38,223 bases of DNA from Chrysochromulina tobinii (Eukaryota; Haptophyta; Prymnesiales; Chrysochromulinaceae), in contig JWZX01002322.1 of the NCBI GenBank assembly GCA_001275005.1, forward strand, positions 1 to 38,223. The letters run 5' to 3'. The notes beneath the pieces were generated by a model. It ran no database searches. It was given only the letters and a program-made list of their open reading frames with translations, and had not been told where the DNA came from. Positions 11,501 to 17,810 of the stretch are shown in pieces. The translations under genes were made by a program, and so were the position numbers. Every line of letters starts with the position of its first letter. Within the stretch, counting starts at the first letter, position 1.

Positions 11501-11783
11501 TCAGGCCGCCCACGATTGAGTATGCGATGCATGTGCGCGCTCACCACGACGCCCCCTCCGCGATGCATGCACGTGCTCACCACGACGCCCGCTCCTCTCC
11601 CCACAGGTGCGCGCTGGCCCGCCCGCCGCGCAGCGCTCGTACGCGCGCGGCCCGGCGCTGCGCGGCGGCGAGGTCGGGCAGCTCTGCCGATTTCGGGTCG
11701 CTGTGTGCGATGCGTACGGCAACCCACTGCGGGGCTGTGCAGCAGCGGTGCGGGCAACCGTGCGACACGTGCCCCACGGACAA

Positions 11784-11828
<45 letters not shown>

Positions 11829-13612
11829 AGGGGCTCTATGGGCGCCGCCCGCGGCGCAACGGCTGCCTCGCCAGACCGTCGCGACCGGCAGAGCGCCCGA
11901 GCAGCCGACTACGCCGCGGCGGCGGGCGCAGCCGGCGTCTTGCCCTCGTCGCCCGCGTCGCACGTGTCGGCCTGCTTGGGTGCGATCTCGAGCTGGCAAG
12001 CCGTGCGGCACGCCGAGGAGGCGGGCGCCATAGCGAGCGCTCAGGAGCGCGCGATGGCAAACGCGGCGGCGGAGGACGAGGCGTGCATGCGCGGCGCTGA
12101 CCGTGATGAAGACGACGAGGCGGCGTGGGGCGAGAGCGCGCACGAGGTGTGCGTCGTCACCGTGGACGACGCCGAAGAGGATGAGGCGCCCGAGACGGCG
12201 GGATGGGCGCGTGCCACATTTATGCCGCGCCGTGCCGGCACCCACGTGATCCGCGCGTACGTGGGCGGCCTCGAGATCAGCGGCTCCCCCTCGTGCATGC
12301 AAGTGCTCACCACGACGCCCCCTCCACTTCCCCACAGGTACGTGGGCGGCCTCGAGATCAGCGGCTCCCCCTTCGTAACGGCATTCAGCGCGGGCTCTGT
12401 GGCTGCGGCGCGCTGCGCCGCGCGCGGCGAAGGGCTGCGCACGGCCACCGTCGGCGCAGCCGCGCTGGTCGAGGTATGTTCGACGCGAGCGGGAACCAAA
12501 TTAGGAACATTCTCCAACGTGGCGATGCATGCAAGTGCTCACCACGACGCCCGCTCCTCTCCCCACAGGTGTGTTCGTTCGACGCGAGCGGGAACATGCT
12601 CCGACGTGGCGATGGGGGCGCCAGTGTCTTCGTCGCGTCCCTCCAACGGCCGGACGGCGCCCCTGTCGACTGCACGTCGCGGTGCTTCGACCGCGATGAT
12701 GGCAGCTACCGACTCGCATACACGACGTTCACGGCTGGTGCGATGCAGCTGTCGATCAGCTGTCGCGGCTGCCCCGTGCGTGGCTCCCCCTTTGACGTTG
12801 TCGTCGCGCCTGGGCGCGCACATGCGCCGCACTGCCGTGTCGTGGGCTCGGGCGCTTCCTTTGCTAGGCTCGCGCCAACGGTCGCCACGTTCACCCTCGT
12901 GTGCTACGACCGTTGGCGCAACCGGTGCGTGGCGGGCGGCGAGCGTGTGGTCGTCAAGGCAGCAGGCCCCACGCACCCCATCTTGAGCGTGCTCGACCTC
13001 TCCGATGGCACGTACCAGGTCTGCGCGCGCTACTCGCTCTCGGGCATCTATCTGCTGACGGTGGGCCTCGGCGCAAGGGCGGAGGAGCGCATGCTCGTCC
13101 CCGGCTCGCCGCTCACCGTGTACGTCGGCCTGCAGCTTGCGGAGCAGTATCTGGAGCGATGGCTCGACGAGGCGCCACGTGTCAAGTCGAGCCTCGCCGC
13201 CGAGGTTGCGGCAAGGGTGGGCGCCGGCGGCGCCGGTGGCGGCAGCGGTGGCGGCAGCGGTGGCGGCGGTCTGCTGGCACTCACGAGGCTCGGACAGTGG
13301 CGGCACGATCGCGAGGCACTGCTTGCGCACACGCTGCGTGCGTGGAAGCACTTTGTCGGGCGGCGGCTGCTCGATCGCATGGTGGCAGGCTCCGTCCCTG
13401 CCGGCTCGCCTCGAGTCGTCACCCACAAGGGGGCTCCGGTGCTTGCCCCGGGGCCGCCTTCCCAGCAGCAGCAGCAGCAGCAGCAGCCGAAGCGGCTCTC
13501 GCACCGTCCTCACCTCCACCCGCACGCCCTGACGACCACCTCGAGACTCAGCACGCCGAGATCGCCAAGGTCAGTGGCTGCGGGCTCGGCACGGCAGATT
13601 TCTTCACGCTAA
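8554..13612 (+). CDS. Filamin-type Ig-repeat protein (5 exons)
   Basis: Exons 8554-10405, 10616-11532, 11607-12256, 12338-12473 and 12569-13612 sum to 4599 nt, i.e. 1532 residues and a stop, with phases that agree at every junction. After a Pro-rich N-terminus come about eight filamin-like Ig repeats recognisable by DxxGNxxxxGG, D-x-DDGTY (or GDGTY), G-x-Y-x-L-x-V and GSPF-x-V-x-x-GPA motifs. The C-terminus has a Gly/Ser linker, a helical segment with LGQW and RAWKHFVGRR, and a poly-Gln run. Filamin repeats mediate protein-protein scaffolding. No calponin-homology actin-binding domain is seen, so it is filamin-like rather than true filamin. Start chosen at the first of two adjacent ATGs. Confidence 0.75.
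10406..10615 (+). other. Minisatellite-like intron of filamin-like gene (210 bp)
   Basis: Donor GGTCGAG|GTGCGC, acceptor CATCATCAG|GCGGTG, phase 1. Splicing joins AYGNPRGRG to GDTWHLEI, which rebuilds a filamin repeat; unspliced RNA stops after 15 codons. Most of the intron is a degenerate tandem array of a 10-12 bp unit close to TGAGTGCCTCT, about 15 copies between 10425 and 10595. It lacks the introner tail. Confidence 0.8.
10662..10730 (+). repeat. Coding tandem repeat (GAG-x-AQH) x3
   Basis: A 24-bp unit around GGGTAATGCCCAGCACGGCG is repeated about three times and encodes GAGNAQH, GAGNAQH, GAGGAQH in a loop of a filamin repeat. The related string GCCCAACACGGCGCC appears at about 6187, 7380 and 10926, so the motif is recurrent in this locus. 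Confidence 0.75.
11260..11375 (+). repeat. 12-bp coding repeat (GARD)n
   Basis: A 12-bp unit (GGCGCCCGGGAC) is repeated five to six times near 11305-11370 and encodes GARDGARDGARD-type sequence in an inter-strand loop of a filamin repeat. It is in frame and nearly uniform, suggesting recent slippage. Confidence 0.8.
11533..11606 (+). other. Introner-like intron with doubled tail (74 bp)
   Basis: The acceptor CCCCACAG|GTGCGCGCT is clear because the downstream frame (VRAGPPAAQ) resumes a filamin repeat. The donor is best placed at CAT|GTGCGCGCT (phase 0), though the ideal join by domain logic would be after ATTGAG at 11520. The final 45 bases (11562-11606) are identical to the tail of the CLASP intron. 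A second, partial copy of the same tail (11526-11558) lies just upstream, spanning the presumed donor. The first nine intron bases equal the first nine of the next exon. Confidence 0.7.
11783..11826 (+). repeat. (CCG)n trinucleotide run
   Basis: About 14 uninterrupted CCG units encode a poly-Ala tract within a loop of the sixth filamin-like repeat. A matching poly-Ala run exists in the CLASP-like gene at about 6010-6055. Length is likely polymorphic. Confidence 0.85.
12257..12337 (+). other. Introner-like intron with exact 34-bp exon duplication (81 bp)
   Basis: Donor CGCGC|GTACGTGG, acceptor TTCCCCACAG|GTACGTGG, phase 2, 27 codons, no stop. Its first 34 bases (12257-12290) duplicate the first 34 bases of the next exon (12338-12371) without a mismatch. 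The remaining 47 bases are a divergent version of the shared tail (CACCACGACGCCC core kept, four or five changes). Spliced RNA reads HVIRAYVGGLEISGSPFVTA, a normal filamin repeat end; unspliced RNA would contain YVGGLEISGSP twice. Confidence 0.85.
12474..12568 (+). other. Introner-like intron with decayed exon copy (95 bp)
   Basis: Donor GTCGAG|GTATGT, acceptor CCCCACAG|GTGTGT, phase 0, giving VEVCSFDASGN in the spliced product. The first 50 bases are an imperfect copy of the next exon's first 50: shared blocks are ACGCGAGCGGGAAC and ACGTGGCGATG, with a 3-bp gap and a 9-12-bp extra stretch in the intronic copy. The last 45 bases (12524-12568) match the shared tail with one change. This is the oldest-looking copy and cannot be translated through in frame. 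Confidence 0.85.
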
Positions 13613-14083
13613 TTTACGTGAGCTTAGCTGATAGAATGGTTAGCACCGGCCAATACGATAGAGGGGTTAGAGCACATATATCGGAATCTGTACGTGTCGT
13701 GTGCCACAGTGTTCAAAGCCTATTAGGTAATTACCTGAGTAGTGGGAAGGTCCCCCTAGGCGTCAAAAAAGTGCGCCGCTGTGGGCGTGACTTAGTTTGC
13801 GGCATGGTTTGCGGACGAGAAGCACTCGGACTCGCGCTCGCACGTCTCGCTCTCTCTCCTCTCACGACCATGCACACGGCTAACGCGCGCGTACATGTAA
13901 GGGGCCTGTGGGGCCTGCTGCCGAAGTGTTCCGTATCTGTCAGTCGTCAGCGCTGCCCGCGGCATGCCTGCGAGTGGAGCGCTGGCAACCATGTTGATGT
14001 GTCCGCAAGTGTAACCTATAAGGGTCGCGTTTCGCTGCAGAGTGACCTTCGGCTTCGCTTTCGAAGCCTGTGGCCTCCTCGAA
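13613..14083. other. Intergenic, convergent 3' ends
   Basis: This 0.47-kb interval lies between the stops of the filamin-like and MORN genes. It is less GC-rich than the genes and contains GGTTAG and TTAGGTAATTACC-type short motifs near 13640-13735. No gene or RNA is recognised; it should hold both 3' UTRs. Confidence 0.45.
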
Positions 14084-16117
14084 TCATGCGGACAACATGA
14101 AGGGCCATGTGCGGTGTGTGGTCACCGATTCGCCTGCCTTCCACATGCCCTTGTGCAAGACGGAGCCGTCGGCAGACCGCAGCGATCCGCGCCCCTCATG
14201 CGCATCGGCCTTCCACTCGCCCTCGTAGACATCGCCGTCGGCATACCGCATCGTGCCGCGCCCGTTCTTCTCATCAGCTTTCCACTCGCCCTCGTAGATG
14301 GCGCCGTCGGCGTACCGCTGCATGCCGCGCCCATTCTTCTGATCAGCCAACCACTCGCCCTCATACACGTCGCCATCGGCCTCCCGCAGCGTGCCATGCC
14401 CACCAAACTTGTCCTCCTTCCACTCGCCCTCGTAGACATCGCCGTCGGCGTACCGCTGCATGCCGCGCCCGTGCCTGTCATCAGCCTTCCACTCGCCCTC
14501 ATACATGTCGCCATCGGCCTCCCGCAGCGTGCCATGCCCACCGAACGTATTCTCCTTCCACTCGCCCTCGTAGACATCGCCGTCGGCGTACCGCATCGTG
14601 CCGCGCCCGTGCCTGTCATCAGCCTTCCACTCGCCCTCGTAGACGGCGCCGTCGGAATACCGCATCGTGCCGCGCCCATTCCTTTCCCCAGCCTTAAACT
14701 CGCCGTCATAGACATCGCCGTCGGGGCACCGGTAGACGCCGTGCCCCTCTGTCTGGCCATCTTTCCACTCGCCCTCATATATGGTGCCGTCGCCATACCG
14801 CATCGTGCCGCGCCCCTCCTCCTCACCAGCCGCATTGCGTTCACCATCGTACTCGGAAAGCATCTCACCACCAAAACCGCTCATCGTGTTGGCAATCCTG
14901 GTAATATACTCATCATACAGGTCCTTGACGATCGTCTTGTCGCCCTTGCCCGTGAAGAAGGCGTTTCGGATGTTCAACCGCACGCGCTCGATCCGCGGGC
15001 CCAGGCCTTCGCTGCCGCCGTACTGCTCGCTCGACGGCTCCGGCGCCTCGCCGTCGATCTCGACCAGCTTGGGCGGCAGCCTATCGAGGATCGTCTTCAG
15101 ACCCGGTAAATACGCGGCTTGCGCGATGCCTTCGGTGCTCACGGCACTCTCGAGCGTCGTCCACCCGCGCGCGCCGTACGGCCGCGGGTTGTGGTACGTG
15201 AACACGGCCGTCGCGCCCTCAAACAGCCCCGCCGCCACCGCCCGCTCCGCGTCCGCATGTGAGGCGAAGCGCGCACGCCACAAGAAGCCTTGCTTGTCGT
15301 GGCGCAGGCTGTCGAGCTTGCCGTAGGCCTCGAGTGCACAGCGCACCGCCTCGGCCGTGAGGGCCTTCGTCATGCCGGGGGGAGAGATGGCCTCGAACAG
15401 TTTCTGCTCCTTGGCGCTCAGCTTGTCGTACTCCGCTTGGCACAGGTCATAGTCCGTGCCGCGCTTGTGGTAACGAATGCCCACGATCGGGTCCATGCCC
15501 GAGCGACTGCAAATGTGGTCCGGGTGGGCCGCCTTGTCGGCCGCGTATTCGCGCACCACCACCTCGCCGTCAAGGCTCGCCGGACGTGAGGGCACAGAGC
15601 GGTGGCGAATGACCATTGTTCCGAGGACGGAGGCGTACATGTCGGCCATCACCTCGAGCGCTTGGGCGAAAACCTTGGCGTCGCTCTCTGAGCGCGGCTC
15701 CTGCGGCAGGCTGCAAGCGTCCCAAAAGACGGCCTGCACGTGCGCGCCCAGCCCGCTGCGCAGGAAGCGGCTGATGGCACGCAGGTACTCGCCCGATGGA
15801 TCCGACCCGTCGGGCGTGTCCCAACCATACGTGAGGGAGGAGATCTCACGCTTGTTGCTGCGCAGCAGCTTGATCGCATCCTTGGGCGTGTGGAAGATGC
15901 GGATTCCCTCGGAGCGCTCGCGCGCCTCAAGGTCCTGCCGGCGCGCAATCTTGGTGCCGATGGTGCCGTCCCGGATGCGGCCGGCGATGATCAGCTTGAT
16001 GGCGCCCGAGCGGAGGGTATCGTAGAGGTGATCGTCGAGCGCCATTAGAAGCGAAATCGCCTCGTGGTCGCGGACGCGCACACGCGCCACCGCCGTCTTG
16101 CTCGCTGAGCACCCCAT
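14084..16117 (-). CDS. Lipid-anchored MORN-repeat protein with HET/TIR-like core and ZZ-like segment
   Basis: The first ATG of the frame is at 16117 and gives MGCSASKT, a textbook N-myristoylation plus palmitoylation signal, so about 677 residues. Residues about 93-165 (SSLTYGWDTPDG, VFWDACSLPQ, MADMY) resemble the HET/TIR-like fold common in large algal and oomycete families, and RGWTTLE at about 318 looks like its last motif. Between them, residues about 198-226 (DHICSRSGMDPIVGIRYHKR, YDLC) resemble a ZZ zinc finger with some ligands missing. The C-terminal third is about ten MORN repeats of 23 residues (YEGEWK, GRGTMRYADGDV), usually membrane-lipid or scaffold binding. A peripheral membrane scaffold or sensor is inferred; there is no close experimentally known relative I can name. 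Confidence 0.75.
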   Translation of the reverse strand: MGCSASKTAVARVRVRDHEAISLLMALDDHLYDTLRSGAIKLIIAGRIRDGTIGTKIARRQDLEARERSEGIRIFHTPKDAIKLLRSNKREISSLTYGWDTPDGSDPSGEYLRAISRFLRSGLGAHVQAVFWDACSLPQEPRSESDAKVFAQALEVMADMYASVLGTMVIRHRSVPSRPASLDGEVVVREYAADKAAHPDHICSRSGMDPIVGIRYHKRGTDYDLCQAEYDKLSAKEQKLFEAISPPGMTKALTAEAVRCALEAYGKLDSLRHDKQGFLWRARFASHADAERAVAAGLFEGATAVFTYHNPRPYGARGWTTLESAVSTEGIAQAAYLPGLKTILDRLPPKLVEIDGEAPEPSSEQYGGSEGLGPRIERVRLNIRNAFFTGKGDKTIVKDLYDEYITRIANTMSGFGGEMLSEYDGERNAAGEEEGRGTMRYGDGTIYEGEWKDGQTEGHGVYRCPDGDVYDGEFKAGERNGRGTMRYSDGAVYEGEWKADDRHGRGTMRYADGDVYEGEWKENTFGGHGTLREADGDMYEGEWKADDRHGRGMQRYADGDVYEGEWKEDKFGGHGTLREADGDVYEGEWLADQKNGRGMQRYADGAIYEGEWKADEKNGRGTMRYADGDVYEGEWKADAHEGRGSLRSADGSVLHKGMWKAGESVTTHRTWPFMLSA
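14130..14860 (-). repeat. 69-bp MORN-coding tandem array (about 10 units)
   Basis: Units of 69 bp code for successive 23-residue MORN motifs. Neighbouring units alternate between HGRGxxRYADG and FGGHGTLREADG types, giving a 138-bp higher-order period in the middle of the array. The similarity at DNA level suggests recent duplication or gene conversion. Confidence 0.85.
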
Positions 16118-16294
16118 GCTCGACGCGCCCAATGCAGCGCCATCTTCACGTGTGCTTCAACTCTGAGTCTCAGACTCACGGCAGAGGGGTGCCTTCACAC
16201 ACCCCGGTACAGTACCGTTCAGGAGAAATTCGCGTGTAAGAAGGGTGCTCCCGTTGTGGCCGCCCCCAGCGCGCCAACTCGCGCCCGCCCGATC
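16118..16294. promoter_or_regulatory. Shared head-to-head 5' region of MORN gene and acidic-protein gene
   Basis: The two ATGs are 177 bp apart on opposite strands, so this interval must carry both 5' UTRs and both promoters. No TATA-like box stands out. A bidirectional promoter is inferred from the arrangement only. Confidence 0.4.
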
Positions 16295-17626
16295 ATGTTC
16301 CGTATGGACTCGTCGGACGACGAGGACGGCGACGACGACGACGGCGGGCATGTGGTTCAGCAGGGATCCCCGCAAGAAGGATTTGCCGCGGCCGTTGTCG
16401 TAGAGCCAGTAGAGCCGGAGCCGCTTGAAGGTGCGCCTACTCAGGAGCAGGGCGATGGGGCGGGCAGTGAAACCGAAGACGACACCGACGACGAGGAAGC
16501 TCAGGTCGCCCAGCTAGCTGCGCCGCACGCCGCGCCTGCTCTGGCCGCCCAGCCCGCCAACGGCGATGATCAACACGAAGGCGCAATGCCGCAGCCCGAG
16601 GACTTGCAGCAGCATCTTGGCGACGCCACGCAGCCGCCCGACGACGCGCCCGAGCTCGCCGGAGTCCCACACGGCACAGCTGGTTCGGAGACCGAGGACG
16701 ACCACGATGAGGAGCAGGCGGCGGAGATCGCAGAGGACAGCGCTGCAGCCGCAGCCACTGCCATCAGCTCATCGGTGCACAAAGCGGTGGCCGAGGAGGA
16801 CGGAGACGACTCCATGCGGCAGGCAAGGGAGAAGGCGGAGTCTGAGGGTGGCGCATTTGATGACGAGCTGGGGGCGCCTGACGATGAAATGGAGGTGGAG
16901 GAGGAAGACGACGAGGAAGACGCTGAGGGCGAGGGCGAAGCTGGCGCGCCGACGGCGACAGACTTGGAGGAGAGCTCTTCACAGATGGAGGAGGAGAGCG
17001 GACTGATGGAGCTCTTCGCACCGGCTCTCGAGGTCTGCTACGAGGAGTATTACGAGCTCATGGCGTCGTGGCGCCCAGAGGGCGGGGACTGGCTGCTCAC
17101 TGATTGCCGTCGCGTCTATCGGCTTCGGCGGCAGGCCGCGGGCCGTGGCGCAGGCTGCAGCGGCGACCAGCCGAACGAGTTGCCGCCGCTGCCGTATGCG
17201 GCCCTCCAGGAGCTGCAAAGCGCGCCTTTCGAGGACGGCGGATTCGTGTCGCAGCACTTGCAGACAGAGCCCGAGAACGGACTGTACGTCCTCGCCGTCC
17301 TTTTCGGTTGGAAGCCCAGTGATGACGCGCTCAAGGTGTATGTCGATGCGGCAGTACGAGAGGAGGCCCGCAATCGTAGCCGTGGGGCGCGCAGCGGCCG
17401 ACGCGGCGGCCGTGCGGGGCGCCACGGTCGCATGGGCAGCAGCGGAGGCGGTAGCAGCAGCGGAGGCGGGGGCAGCAGCAGCAGCAGAGGCGGTAGCAGC
17501 AGAGGCGGTGGCAGCAGCAGCAGCGGCGGCGGCCGTGCCAGTGGCCACGGCAGCACGAAGCGGCCTCACGCAGAGCAGGACCAGGCCGCAGAGTCCGATT
17601 CATCCGAGGGCCAGTCAGTGGATTAG
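16295..17626 (+). CDS. Acidic protein with RG/SG-rich tail, unknown function
   Basis: The first ATG in the frame (16295) gives MFRMDSSDDEDGDDDDGG and a product of 443 residues. The N-terminal half is strongly acidic with two SETEDD motifs that look like casein kinase 2 sites. A central, probably folded part (about residues 230-370: LMELFAPALEVCYEEYYELM, LLTDCRRVYRLRRQ, LYVLAVLFGWKPSDDALKVY) is not a family I recognise. The tail alternates Arg/Gly and Ser/Gly runs (RSGRRGGRAGRHGR, then GGGSSS), as in RGG-type RNA-binding or phase-separating proteins, ending with a short basic KRPHAEQDQ stretch. A nuclear or nucleolar role is only a guess from composition. Confidence 0.6.
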   Translation: MFRMDSSDDEDGDDDDGGHVVQQGSPQEGFAAAVVVEPVEPEPLEGAPTQEQGDGAGSETEDDTDDEEAQVAQLAAPHAAPALAAQPANGDDQHEGAMPQPEDLQQHLGDATQPPDDAPELAGVPHGTAGSETEDDHDEEQAAEIAEDSAAAAATAISSSVHKAVAEEDGDDSMRQAREKAESEGGAFDDELGAPDDEMEVEEEDDEEDAEGEGEAGAPTATDLEESSSQMEEESGLMELFAPALEVCYEEYYELMASWRPEGGDWLLTDCRRVYRLRRQAAGRGAGCSGDQPNELPPLPYAALQELQSAPFEDGGFVSQHLQTEPENGLYVLAVLFGWKPSDDALKVYVDAAVREEARNRSRGARSGRRGGRAGRHGRMGSSGGGSSSGGGGSSSSRGGSSRGGGSSSSGGGRASGHGSTKRPHAEQDQAAESDSSEGQSVD

Positions 17627-17810
17627 TCATACCGTCGAGAGGCCGCCGCGGCGCTTTCGCCTGTAAAGGATTGAATTTTTCGTGAACTTCCCTTCCCAAA
17701 TCTTCAGAAGTATTTCACGTCCGGCCGGACGACCGCGCCGGGACCGCGCACGCGGAAAAGTTAAAGTAACGGCCCCCCCTGGCTGCAATCTTGCGCCTCC
17801 TCGCGCTCTT

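Noticed and set aside
11526-12568. Tail copies as sequencing adapter or assembly artefact
   Set aside because: The copies differ by substitutions, occur in both orientations relative to the window, sit precisely at exon borders and restore reading frames when removed.
10618-13612. Frameshifted pseudogene instead of a spliced filamin-like gene
   Set aside because: All frame changes coincide with GT-AG introns with matching phases, and the total coding length is divisible by three.
14042-15109. 355-residue open frame on the plus strand with Leu/Ala/Val repeats
   Set aside because: Exact antisense shadow of the MORN array; its periodicity is that of the 69-bp units.
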